Shown here: piece by piece, positions 1-7,013 of the stretch
How the letters are laid out: every line of letters begins with the position of its first letter
Position numbering within the stretch: position 1 is the stretch's first letter
Origin: an uncultured Desulfobulbaceae bacterium
GTDB lineage: Bacteria; Desulfobacterota; Desulfobulbia; Desulfobulbales; Desulfobulbaceae
Reading direction: 5' to 3'
DNA: 7,569 bases
Assembly (NCBI GenBank): GCA_947260045.1
Contig: CAMYOP010000133.1
Location: forward strand, 1,105-8,673
Notes under the pieces: model-generated
The model's input: only the letters and a program-made list of their open reading frames with translations
Database searches by the model: none
What the model was told of the DNA's origin: nothing
Program-made: the position numbers and the translations under genes

Positions 1-36
1 ATACTCCAATCAGAAAAACTATTGGGAAGAAAGAAG

Positions 37-861
37 ATGACTAGACTTGCCCTAACCATACACAGAGGTCACTGCATTTATGAAATTAATATCGGAAGCT
101 CTATTGCCCCAAAAATTATTTTCGAAAGGAAAGTTTTTGGCCCTGATTCAATAGATTATGTGTCTCATGATGTAATTTTTTATTGCTGGTCAAATGGACT
201 GAAAGACATTTATAAAACTCATTCAAATAATCCAAAAGCAGATGAAGATTTGCCAATATATCAACACCCAACCTATATACGAGACATAAAGATAAGAGAC
301 GATGCCGTCAAATATAAATTCTTTTTTAGTGCATATCACAGCGAAACTGAAGGTAGAATTTTTTTCCTTGATGAACAAGACAATGCAGTGCCGTATTACA
401 CTTTAGCTGGCAGTGACCTCAAAGTGCCAGATATTTGTAATCCTGGATGTTACACTTATTGGAGTACCTGGCGAGGCGGTCATTTTGCATTTGATGACAA
501 AAATAATCTTTATTTCACCACAGGAAATACCGTACCTTCCGGCCTTTTTAAAATATCAGGTGCTGGCCCTGAGACTGTCACTGGAAATGTGCAAAGGATT
601 TACGAGTCGGTCAATTTCCCCATAAGTGCAATTGAATTTTTAAAACCGAATTTCCTTCTTTATAGCTCTGGTACAAAGTTATTCAAACTTGATCTAGATA
701 CTTTGGAATCAACCCTGCAATATGACACCAGCGACCTTTCAGACAAGCCAATTCAAAATATTTCCCTGATGGAGGGGGGCTTTAAGAAAAAATTTAACAT
801 AAAAAAAGCACCTTCTATTTTTCTGAAAAAGAAACTGAAGTTACAACATGCTCCAAAATAA
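37..861 (+). CDS. Hypothetical protein, beta-propeller-like, possibly 5'-partial
   Basis: I do not recognise the family. The protein is about 274 residues, rich in short beta-strand-like segments with aromatic residues. Repeats of the type FDDKNNLYFTTG, GRIFFLDEQDN and GTKLFKLDLDTLE resemble blades of SMP-30/NHL-type beta-propellers, which is an inference from pattern only. No signal peptide or membrane segment is visible, and the last 30 residues are lysine-rich. I chose ATG 37 because GGGAAG at 24-29 lies 7 bases upstream as a plausible Shine-Dalgarno. A TTG at 22 is in the same frame and the frame stays open to base 1, so the gene could begin outside the window. Its TAA overlaps the trmB start by 14 bases, suggesting cotranscription and coupled translation. 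It looks more A+T-rich than the downstream genes, compatible with an accessory or acquired gene. Confidence 0.6.
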   Translation: MTRLALTIHRGHCIYEINIGSSIAPKIIFERKVFGPDSIDYVSHDVIFYCWSNGLKDIYKTHSNNPKADEDLPIYQHPTYIRDIKIRDDAVKYKFFFSAYHSETEGRIFFLDEQDNAVPYYTLAGSDLKVPDICNPGCYTYWSTWRGGHFAFDDKNNLYFTTGNTVPSGLFKISGAGPETVTGNVQRIYESVNFPISAIEFLKPNFLLYSSGTKLFKLDLDTLESTLQYDTSDLSDKPIQNISLMEGGFKKKFNIKKAPSIFLKKKLKLQHAPK

Positions 862-1510
862 AAGTTATGTTCGACGCCAGGGACGTATGGTAGCTGCCCA
901 GAAACGTGCCCTGGATGAATTATGGCACTATTACGGTATTTCAGAGAAAGGTCCTCTGGAACTGGACAGCCTGTTTGGACGACAGGCACCCCGTCAGCTA
1001 GAGATAGGTTTTGGCATGGGTGATGCTCTCCTGGAAATGGCACTTGCCCATCCTGAAAAGGATTATCTGGGAATTGAAGTACATCTCCCTGGCGTTGGTC
1101 GTCTATTGCAACGCTTACGCGAAAAAAATATTACAAATATACGAATAGATCGTCGCGATGCCCTGGAAGTCTTAGACCAGCTACCAGCGCAAAGTATAGA
1201 AAGGATGTACCTGCTATTCCCTGACCCCTGGACAAAATCTCGCCACCAGAAACGCCGTATTGTTCAAATTGAATTTATACAAAAAATCAAACATGTGCTT
1301 GAACCAGGAGGTTTATTCCATACAGTCACTGATAGTAACGATTACGCCAAGCATATAATACAAGTCATAGAATCCACCGTTGATTTTACAAACCAGGCAG
1401 GTTCAGGTAATTTTCACCCACGTCCCACAAAACGACCTTTCACTAAATTTGAAAGAAGAAGTGTTCAACAGGGTAATACTGTACGAGATCTAATTTATAA
1501 GCGTATCTAA
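848..1510 (+). CDS. trmB: tRNA (guanine-N7-)-methyltransferase TrmB
   Basis: This enzyme uses S-adenosylmethionine to methylate N7 of G46 in the variable loop of tRNAs; it is cytoplasmic. The 220-residue length is normal for bacterial TrmB. Visible hallmarks are the N-terminal YVRRQGRM (7-14), the SAM-binding motif I LEIGFGMGDAL (51-61), the acidic end of motif II GIEVH (75-79), the conserved catalytic/tRNA-binding segment LLFPDPWTKSRHQKRRI (122-138) and the C-terminal TKFERR...DLIYKRI block. The start is set by the family's N-terminal RRQGRM pattern. There is no strong Shine-Dalgarno in front of it, only a weak GAAG. The gene starts inside the 3' end of the upstream hypothetical gene, so translational coupling is likely. 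All expected motifs are present and the gene appears intact. Confidence 0.96.
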   Translation: MLQNKSYVRRQGRMVAAQKRALDELWHYYGISEKGPLELDSLFGRQAPRQLEIGFGMGDALLEMALAHPEKDYLGIEVHLPGVGRLLQRLREKNITNIRIDRRDALEVLDQLPAQSIERMYLLFPDPWTKSRHQKRRIVQIEFIQKIKHVLEPGGLFHTVTDSNDYAKHIIQVIESTVDFTNQAGSGNFHPRPTKRPFTKFERRSVQQGNTVRDLIYKRI

Positions 1511-1732
1511 AATTACCCAGGACTCTGAGACCTTATACAGGGGATCTAGAACATAACTTTTCCAATAAACATTACACACGAATCCACCAAACCGTTCCGC
1601 AGCAAGGCTTTTCCCCAAACACACGTCCCTGTCTCCAAAAAAGGAACTTATTGAAAGCATAACAATATCCATGATATTGTAGTCTTTTCCCTTGACAGGA
1701 ATGATTGATTTTCCTAAGACTTCTATGAACAT
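1490..1732 (-). CDS. Doubtful 80-codon ORF, hypothetical
   Basis: An open frame of 80 codons lies antisense to the trmB tail (21-base overlap) and fills most of the gap to the CBS gene. I recognise no family. The composition is protein-like (middle part SSFFGDRDVCLGKS), with no transmembrane helix or motif. There is no Shine-Dalgarno before the ATG: the preceding bases on that strand are GTTATAAACTGTCT. It could be a small lineage-specific gene, the remnant of a larger one, or chance. Kept only because it is the sole coding candidate in a gap of more than 300 bases. Confidence 0.2.
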   Translation of the reverse strand: MFIEVLGKSIIPVKGKDYNIMDIVMLSISSFFGDRDVCLGKSLAAERFGGFVCNVYWKSYVLDPLYKVSESWVILDTLIN

Positions 1733-1867
1733 AGACAGTTTATAACTTAAAATTCAGACGTCTAAAAAAGTATTATTCTGCAATATCTTAGAGATCCACG
1801 TACCTGCGGAAAACCACGTATTACAGAGTACTAACTGCTCTACGTCTGTATAAAGGGAGGATATACA
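1511..1867. other. Intergenic region and leader of the CBS gene
   Basis: Apart from the doubtful antisense ORF, this 357-base stretch shows no recognisable gene. A weak candidate promoter for the CBS gene is TTAAAA (1747-1752), an 18-base spacer and TATTAT (1771-1776). An 8-base palindrome AGACGTCT lies at 1756-1763, in that spacer, and could be an operator or chance. Just before the ribosome binding site, AGAGTA (1825-1830) can pair with TGCTCT (1836-1841) around a 5-base loop. ACGTA (1816-1820) and TACGT (1841-1845) can extend it or compete with it. No known riboswitch is recognisable and I see no clear terminator for trmB. Confidence 0.4.
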
Positions 1868-2419
1868 ATGTTTCTTGATAGACATGTTAAAGAGTTGATG
1901 GTCCCCATCACTGACTGTTCAGTGACAAGTCCAACTAAAAGCTTAAGTGAAGCTGTAATGGACTTGAGACAAGTATTTTGCGAAGTGGAAACTGGAAAAT
2001 GCACTGAAGCTGGACACAGGACAAGTCTTGTTGTTGATGACAGTGGTAAGTTGGTTGGTATTCTCGACTTCCGTAGCGTTTTGCAGATTCTCATTCCTGA
2101 ACTTGCTGGTACATTCAACCAGAGACTTCAATCACTTGGACTCTCCATAGCATTTGCTGAAGCCGATGCCCATGATTATGACGAAGCCAAAATCAATTTT
2201 GTCTCGCGTGTAAAGAAAAATTCTGAGACCAAAGTGAGTAAAATAATGTTAAAATTAAAAGGAGAGAATGTTACTCCTGAGACAAAGCTCATTGATGCTC
2301 TCAAATTAATGCACAGAAATAAAGTAACAGTTTTGCCTGTTTTCGAAGGTGAGCAACTGGTGGGTGTCATTCGTGACTCAGACCTTTTCCTTGCCACTGC
2401 TGGAATTCTGAGCGAGTAA
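1868..2419 (+). CDS. Stand-alone tandem CBS-domain protein
   Basis: This 183-residue cytoplasmic protein consists of two CBS modules (a Bateman pair) and little else. CBS1 covers about residues 7-76 (VKELMVP ... LVVDDSGKLVGILDFRSVL) and CBS2 about 122-178 (VSKIM ... VTVLPVFEGEQLVGVIRDSDL). A linker of about 40 residues separates them. CBS1 carries a small insertion near residues 37-51 with Cys38 and Cys45. Bateman pairs commonly bind adenine nucleotides or SAM and act as energy or ligand sensors; which ligand or partner applies here cannot be read from the sequence. The start is firm: AGGGAGG at 1854-1860 lies 7 bases before the ATG. The gene is monocistronic, bounded downstream by a hairpin terminator and converging with the ABC-F operon. 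Confidence 0.9.
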   Translation: MFLDRHVKELMVPITDCSVTSPTKSLSEAVMDLRQVFCEVETGKCTEAGHRTSLVVDDSGKLVGILDFRSVLQILIPELAGTFNQRLQSLGLSIAFAEADAHDYDEAKINFVSRVKKNSETKVSKIMLKLKGENVTPETKLIDALKLMHRNKVTVLPVFEGEQLVGVIRDSDLFLATAGILSE

Positions 2420-2454
2420 AAGATTGGCGTCACGTCATGCTTTTAGGATTTGAA

Positions 2455-2499
2455 AGCAAATCAGCCCCTGCTTCAAGATGTAGCAGAGGCTGATTTGTT
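2455..2499. terminator. Bidirectional intrinsic terminator between convergent genes
   Basis: AAATCAGCCCCTGCT (2458-2472) pairs with AGCAGAGGCTGATTT (2482-2496) with one C/A mismatch and a 9-base loop. Three further pairs (one G/T) extend the stem outward to 2455-2499. The stem starts with A and ends with T on either strand. The T-rich stretch after it is modest on both sides (TTTGTTATC on +, TTTGCTTTC on -). It lies in the 100-base gap between the convergent CBS and ABC-F genes and can serve both. Confidence 0.75.
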
Positions 2500-2519
2500 A
2501 TCAGACTTTGTCACGATCT

Positions 2520-4496
2520 TCAGGTAAGATCCTTCTCAATTTCTTCTATTTGCTCCTGGGCTTCTTCCCAGAGCTGATATTGCCTCTCAAGGCGTCTTTT
2601 TACAGCTGCGTACTCCTTTGATAGTTCAGCCCATTTTTTTTGATCATCGTAGGTCGCTGGATCGGCCATCTGCTGTTCAAATAACTCTTTCTGCTCCTCC
2701 ATCGTTTCGATCTGCTTTTCGGCCTTATTGACCTGGGACTTCCAGGGCTTGATTTTATGACTCAGCTCTTGTCTGATTTTTGCCCGTTCCCTTCTCTTGG
2801 CTTTTTTGTCAGAACTTGATTCGATATTATTTAATTCCTGTTTCCGAGCAGCTCCCGGTTTGTTTACAGCAGTATCTTGTTCCTGGAGATCCAGTGTCTT
2901 CTTTTTTTCGAGATAATCGTCAATATTACCCAGGTACATGGTCGCCTTACCATCACGAATCTCAAGCACTTTATTTACAAAGCTGTTCACGAAAAAACGG
3001 TTATGGGAAACAACGATTATAGCCCCTTCGTATTGGCCCATTGCTTCCTGCAAAACCTCCTGTGAACTGATATCCAGATGATTTGTCGGCTCATCAAGCA
3101 GCATCAGGTTTGCAGGTTTCACCAACATTTTGGCAAGGGCAACTCTACTTTTTTCACCACCAGATAAAATCGATACCTTTTTCTCAACGTCATCGCCGCT
3201 AAACAAAAAAGCTCCGAGCAGTGAACGCACCTGGGTCACAGTCATATCCCGAGCCGAATGATAGACCGTGTCCAAAATGTTCAAGTCTCCAGGGAGTTCC
3301 TGGGCCTGATGCTGACCAAAATAAGTAAGAATGACATTATGGCCTGGCTTCACCTCTCCTTCAGCAGGAAGGGCTCCAGAAAGAATCTTCAAAAGTGTAG
3401 TTTTTCCAGCACCATTAACCCCAACCACAGCAAGCTTGTCCCCTCGCTGCAAAGAAAAGGTAATATCACCAAAAATTTCGATATCACCGAAACTTTTCTG
3501 CAGTCCATTTACAATCAAAGCATCCCGACCTGAAGGGCTGGCTGGAGTAAAAGAAAAACGAATGGTCCTGTCAGTTTCAGACAACTGGACCTTTTCCATT
3601 TTTTCCAGCTGTTTAACCCGGCTCTGCACCTGTCTGGCTTTGGTTGATTTAGAGCGAAAACGTTCTATAAAACGTTCGGTTTGTTTGATCTTTGCCTGCT
3701 GGTTGGCATATGCACCTCGCTCAAGTTCAAGGCGCTGTTCTTTTTCAACGAGATAATGCGAATAATTGCCCCGATAAACATTCAGTTTGCCAAGACTCAG
3801 CTCCCAGGTTATCGAGGTGATTTTGTCAAGAAAGGAACGATCATGGGAAATAACAACCAGGGCCCCCTGATACTGGGCCAGAAAATTCTCAAGCCAGGTC
3901 AGAGAATCCAGATCTAGATGGTTGGTCGGTTCATCCAGTAATAATAAGGAAGGTTTTTTCAAAAGTAATTTTGCCAGCAGCAAACGCATGATCCAGCCAC
4001 CGGAAAAGCTGGCTGCCTTTTTTTCAAGATCTACTGCAGAAAAGCCAAGCCCAAAAAGAATTTGTTCAATCTGAGGCCGGATTCGAAAAATATCAACTCG
4101 TTCCAGCTGATGCTGCAATTCTCCCTGGCGATTAAGCAATGTCTCAATTTGTGGATCATCAGAGGACAATACTGCCATCTCTTTCCCCAGGGCATCGACC
4201 TCTTCCTGCATCTTTAAAACATCGGCAAAAGCAGACTCTGCCTCCTCATAGAGAGTCGCAGTTCCCAGGTCAATCGTCACCTCCTGGGGCAGATAGGCAA
4301 CACTAAACCAGGCAGCCCTGCTCACAATACCTGGATCTGATTCCTGTTTCTTACACATGATTTTCAAAAGGGTTGATTTCCCAGCACCATTAACCCCTGC
4401 AAGACCAATACGATCTCCATTGTGGACCTGGGCAGAGACAGCCTTGAAAAGATGTTTTGAGCCGTATTGTAAACTAAGATTATTGACACTGAGCAT
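2520..4496 (-). CDS. ABC-F family ATPase, YheS/Uup-like
   Basis: This 658-residue soluble protein has two ATP-binding cassettes and no membrane domain, the ABC-F pattern. Family members bind the ribosomal E site and act in translation. Cassette 1: Walker A GVNGAGKS (34-41), signature FSGG (164-167), Walker B with LLLLDEPTNHLD (184-195, catalytic Glu189), switch SHDR (217-220). The charged linker, about 225-325, corresponds to the P-site-tRNA interaction motif. Cassette 2: Walker A GVNGAGKT (359-366), signature LSGGEKSR (444-451), DEPTNHLD (468-475), switch SHNR (497-500). From about 550 a Lys/Glu-rich, coiled-coil C-terminal extension follows, as in YheS/Uup-type members. The FSGGW first signature and this tail favour the YheS-like subgroup, so a housekeeping role is likelier than antibiotic resistance. 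It is the last gene of the rnc operon, 15 bases after the radical SAM gene. The ribosome binding site is weak. Confidence 0.93.
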   Translation of the reverse strand: MLSVNNLSLQYGSKHLFKAVSAQVHNGDRIGLAGVNGAGKSTLLKIMCKKQESDPGIVSRAAWFSVAYLPQEVTIDLGTATLYEEAESAFADVLKMQEEVDALGKEMAVLSSDDPQIETLLNRQGELQHQLERVDIFRIRPQIEQILFGLGFSAVDLEKKAASFSGGWIMRLLLAKLLLKKPSLLLLDEPTNHLDLDSLTWLENFLAQYQGALVVISHDRSFLDKITSITWELSLGKLNVYRGNYSHYLVEKEQRLELERGAYANQQAKIKQTERFIERFRSKSTKARQVQSRVKQLEKMEKVQLSETDRTIRFSFTPASPSGRDALIVNGLQKSFGDIEIFGDITFSLQRGDKLAVVGVNGAGKTTLLKILSGALPAEGEVKPGHNVILTYFGQHQAQELPGDLNILDTVYHSARDMTVTQVRSLLGAFLFSGDDVEKKVSILSGGEKSRVALAKMLVKPANLMLLDEPTNHLDISSQEVLQEAMGQYEGAIIVVSHNRFFVNSFVNKVLEIRDGKATMYLGNIDDYLEKKKTLDLQEQDTAVNKPGAARKQELNNIESSSDKKAKRRERAKIRQELSHKIKPWKSQVNKAEKQIETMEEQKELFEQQMADPATYDDQKKWAELSKEYAAVKRRLERQYQLWEEAQEQIEEIEKDLT

Positions 4497-4511
4497 TGCT
4501 TTTACTTATTC

Positions 4512-5537
4512 CTATATATTTTCAATTAATTCCATTTTAACAACTGTCTGACGAGGCTGCATGGGATCTGTGTGCAAAATAAACTTTTCTAAAAGACCTG
4601 CCTGCTCTAATCGTTTCATGTTACCTGAGCGTATTCCCCGAAAAGCAGACTGATCCTTTTCCGATATTTTCAAAATCACCTTCTCACCCTCACTGACGTC
4701 AGCAAGGATTGATCGAGTTTTTTGCAGCATGAGTCTTGCCCGCACCAGTTCACCAAATGAGGGGTGATACGGTCCAGCCAGTATTGCTTCTTCCAGCTCA
4801 GGTGTTGCCTGCAGGCCAAGACGAATGATTGGTATACCATACCTGTCAAAACGTTCCTTCAGCCAGGCGGCAAGTAAAGTTGCATAAGCCAGGCTATGAG
4901 GCGTGTACTTATCATCTTGATATAATTTTGCCAGAGGACTGCCAGAAAGTACCAAAACAGGATAAATACGGACACAATCCGGTCTCAGTGCAATCACCTT
5001 GTATGCGCTTTCACGTAAAGTCTTTCGGCATTCTCCTGGTAATCCAAGCATAAGTTGAATTCCCACCTGCAACTTTTTTACCCGTAAAAATTTGACTGCC
5101 CTGTTCACATGGGATGACAGATGCCCTCTGTTGCTTGCAGCAAGAACGGCATCAGCCATACTCTGCACCCCGAGTTCTACCAGCTGGACACCGCTAGCCA
5201 GTAAAAAATCAACAATCTCCGGGCTTATATAATCCGGCCTCGTTGAGAGTCGTATAGACTGAACTGTACCATCTTCTAAATAAGGTTGGACTGCCCCAAG
5301 CAGCTCCTGCTGCCGTTTCATTGCAAGGCCGGTAAAACTTCCACCATAAAATGCAACCTGAACCTCATCTCTTTGCCTTGCACTTACCCGCGCCAACCAT
5401 GTTTCTATGATGGACACAACCTCAAGAGTCCCTACCCTGCGAGATGTTCCAGCACCGGTGATACGATGCTGATTACAAAAAACACAGACGTGAGGACAGC
5501 CTTCATGGGGAATAAATATTGGTATGACAAGTGCCAT
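4512..5537 (-). CDS. Elp3-like radical SAM protein, no acetyltransferase domain
   Basis: The 341-residue protein has a radical SAM core at its N terminus. The cluster motif is CPHVCVFC (Cys14, Cys18, Cys21), with C-x3-C-x2-C spacing. The SAM-binding GGS lies within FYGGSFTG (63-70). Further Elp3-type blocks are STRPD (98-102), ELGVQS (121-126), RGH (138-140) and GIQLMLGLPG (159-168). It resembles the Elp3/YhcC branch of the superfamily but stops short of the C-terminal acetyltransferase domain of true Elp3. The last 100 or so residues are not recognised. The substrate is unknown; RNA modification is a reasonable guess given its kinship and its place between rnc and an ABC-F gene. Start ATG 5537 lies 18 bases after the rnc stop, with no clear Shine-Dalgarno (CTTTTAGTCAGTGTATCC precedes it), so coupling to rnc translation is plausible. 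An in-frame stop excludes a longer start. Confidence 0.9.
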   Translation of the reverse strand: MALVIPIFIPHEGCPHVCVFCNQHRITGAGTSRRVGTLEVVSIIETWLARVSARQRDEVQVAFYGGSFTGLAMKRQQELLGAVQPYLEDGTVQSIRLSTRPDYISPEIVDFLLASGVQLVELGVQSMADAVLAASNRGHLSSHVNRAVKFLRVKKLQVGIQLMLGLPGECRKTLRESAYKVIALRPDCVRIYPVLVLSGSPLAKLYQDDKYTPHSLAYATLLAAWLKERFDRYGIPIIRLGLQATPELEEAILAGPYHPSFGELVRARLMLQKTRSILADVSEGEKVILKISEKDQSAFRGIRSGNMKRLEQAGLLEKFILHTDPMQPRQTVVKMELIENI

Positions 5538-5555
5538 GGATACACTGACTAAAAG

Positions 5556-6290
5556 TTAAGAATCTTCTTTTGCAACCAGCTTCTCAAGGGCCTCTCTTGC
5601 GGCCTGCTGCTCTGCTTCCTTTTTATTGGAAGCTTTACCGCTACCAAGCACCTCGCCCTGAAACACAACTGAGCTATAGAAAATCCGTGCGTGTGCGGGA
5701 CCTTCCTCATTATCAAGCACATAGCCTGGCCCCTCATTAAAGTGTTCCTGTAAATATTCCTGCAAACCGCTTTTAGCATCAGTAATCATCAGCATTTCCC
5801 GCCCCTCATCTAGCATTGGTTCAAAGGATCTTTTTACATAGGCAAGAGCTGCGTCATATCCGCCATCAATAAAAAGAGCACCAATCAAGGCCTCGTAAGC
5901 ACATGACAGGATAGAAGATTTTTTCCTGCCACAAGATGCATCCTCCCCTTTGCCCAACAGTAAATAGCGTCCCAGGTCCACCTTGAGCGCCATGGCGGCA
6001 AGGCCGGGTTCACTGACGAGAGAAGAACGCATACGGGTCAACTTTCCCTCACGCATTTTCGGGTAGCGCATAAAAAGAATATAACCAACCGTCAGATCAA
6101 GGACAGCATCTCCAAGAAACTCCAAGGTTTCATTATGTTTTTCTCCACCAAGCTGCTCGAAAGAATAGGAGCTGTGGATGAGTGCTTGCTGCAACAGAGA
6201 TGTATCATTAAACTGATAATCGATCGTATCTTGCAGTTCTTTAAGACGGGGAAGATTATCCAGGATTAAATTTTCAATCGATGTTCCCAT
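5556..6290 (-). CDS. rnc: Ribonuclease III
   Basis: RNase III cleaves double-stranded RNA and matures rRNA precursors and some mRNAs; it acts as a cytoplasmic homodimer. The 244-residue protein has the endonuclease domain (about 15-150) and a C-terminal double-stranded-RNA-binding domain (about 171-240). The signature HNETLEFLGD (52-61) supplies Glu54, Glu57 and Asp61. The second catalytic motif reads SILSCAYEALIGALFIDGG (126-144) and keeps Glu133. The RNA-binding domain ends with the expected NKKEAEQQAA (222-231). Oddity: position 130 is Cys where E. coli RNase III has the metal-binding Asp114. First gene of the operon. The ATG is preceded by AAGGG at an unusually long distance of 12 bases. 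No convincing promoter was found in the 67 bases shared with the divergent tRNA gene. Confidence 0.95.
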   Translation of the reverse strand: MGTSIENLILDNLPRLKELQDTIDYQFNDTSLLQQALIHSSYSFEQLGGEKHNETLEFLGDAVLDLTVGYILFMRYPKMREGKLTRMRSSLVSEPGLAAMALKVDLGRYLLLGKGEDASCGRKKSSILSCAYEALIGALFIDGGYDAALAYVKRSFEPMLDEGREMLMITDAKSGLQEYLQEHFNEGPGYVLDNEEGPAHARIFYSSVVFQGEVLGSGKASNKKEAEQQAAREALEKLVAKEDS

Positions 6291-6305
6291 TTTAATTATT
6301 TACCC

Positions 6306-6333
6306 TTGTCAAAATCAGAATCTATGTTATAAA
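6306..6333 (+). promoter_or_regulatory. Sigma-70-type promoter of tRNA-Cys
   Basis: A -35 box TTGTCA (6306-6311), a 16-base spacer and a -10 box TATAAA (6328-6333) are followed by a G+C-rich discriminator, GTGCCGTCACG, typical of stringently controlled stable-RNA promoters. Transcription would begin near 6340, giving a 5' leader of about 18 bases that RNase P would remove. That leader can fold as CACG (6341-6344 region) against CGTG (6351-6354). The region is also the upstream region of the divergent rnc gene. Confidence 0.65.
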
Positions 6334-6357
6334 GTGCCGTCACGTTCAAGCGTGTAA

Positions 6358-6432
6358 GGCGACGTAGCCAAGTGGTAAGGCAGTGGTCTGCAAAACCATT
6401 ATTCACCAGTTCGAATCTGGTCGTCGCCTCCA
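6358..6432 (+). tRNA. tRNA-Cys (anticodon GCA)
   Basis: A complete cloverleaf can be drawn. The acceptor stem GGCGACG (6358-6364) pairs with CGTCGCC (6422-6428). The D-stem is GCC/GGC. The anticodon arm is GTGGT-CTGCAAA-ACCAT with one G/U pair and anticodon GCA at 6390-6392. The variable loop is TATTC, and the T arm is ACCAG-TTCGAAT-CTGGT. The discriminator base is T (6429), an identity element of tRNA-Cys, and CCA is encoded (6430-6432). No duplicated 3' end is seen nearby, so nothing indicates use as an integration site. Confidence 0.97.
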
Positions 6433-6438
6433 GAAACT

Positions 6439-6483
6439 AAAAGGGTTTACAGGATGAGTATCCATCTTGTAAACCCTTTTTTT
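6439..6483 (+). terminator. Intrinsic terminator of tRNA-Cys
   Basis: AAAAGGGTTTACA (6439-6451) pairs perfectly with TGTAAACCCTTTT (6468-6480). A smaller GGAT/ATCC hairpin lies in the loop, and an unbroken run of seven T covers 6477-6483. It begins 7 bases after the tRNA CCA. On the minus strand the leading A-run makes it a possible barrier for transcripts from der or the dead DUF47 gene. Confidence 0.93.
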
Positions 6484-6553
6484 CGTTCAAGCTCAACCCG
6501 CTTTATAAACGCAGCCCTTACCCTTAAGGTTCTCCCTTGCTTTTGATTCACCT

Positions 6554-6984
6554 CTAGCAATCCCTGGCTAGCGACTCACCATTAGTTGAAGAATAGTTGA
6601 AAAGAACAGGCTTTTTCCGATTAAGCAAAAGATCATGAATAAAAGGATGCAGCGTGGTTTTACGCAAGGTCACAACCACCGCATGATCCTAGGACGTATC
6701 CGCAATTTTTTCCTGACGGACTAAAAATTAATAAGAACGGAACGCTCAACAGGGAGGAAGTAACGCTCCCTTATAACCTCTCTGGTATTATGCTTAATCA
6801 AATCCTCTTCATGTGCCAGTTTTGACATCTTGGAATGAAGGGTCTGAATTTCGTCATAATCCTCTTCAACCAGGTACTCCATGAGAAGTCAAAAAAGTTC
6901 CACAGATTGATGCACTTTTTTGGTATGCTCGACAATAGGACCAAAGGGAGACTTACCAATGAGATCATTAATTAAGCTTTTCAT
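6554..6984 (-). pseudogene. Decayed DUF47 / PhoU-like phosphate transport accessory gene
   Basis: Translating the minus strand from ATG 6984 gives IGKSPFGPIVEHTKKVHQSV, the N-terminal hallmark of DUF47 proteins (TIGR00153, PhoU-like, usually beside a Pit phosphate transporter). A TGA interrupts it at 6889-6891. The same frame continues with MEYLVEEDYDEIQTLHSKMS, LAHEEDLIKHNTREVI and RYFLPVERSVLINF up to a TAG at 6721-6723. The match then moves to another frame, LVRQEKIADTS-stop-DHAVVVTLRKTTLHP. This fits loss of one base in the homopolymer at 6723-6727, plus a second in-frame TAG at 6689-6691. Similarity fades near 6620, and the shifted frame ends at 6554. About 130 of some 210-225 family residues remain. 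The Shine-Dalgarno AGGA (7 bases before ATG) is intact, so decay seems fairly recent. No Pit gene is in the window. Frames and lesions are seen directly; family naming is from memory of its conserved blocks. Confidence 0.82.
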
Positions 6985-7013
6985 AGCACTGTCCTGTTAT
7001 TAATATGAAGACT

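Noticed and set aside
753..1043. 96-codon minus-strand open frame across the hypothetical/trmB junction
   Set aside because: It is antisense to the conserved start of trmB and has no motif or ribosome binding site.
3331..3756. 141-codon plus-strand open frame and several shorter ones opposite the ABC-F gene
   Set aside because: They lie entirely antisense to a highly conserved coding sequence, have no ribosome binding site or family motif, and are shadows of its codon usage.
6689..6891. TGA and TAG in the DUF47 remnant as recoded selenocysteine and pyrrolysine codons
   Set aside because: Some Desulfobacterota use both, but neither position is a known Sec or Pyl site in DUF47. No SECIS hairpin is evident, a frameshift is also present, and the C-terminal half is missing. 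Decay explains everything.
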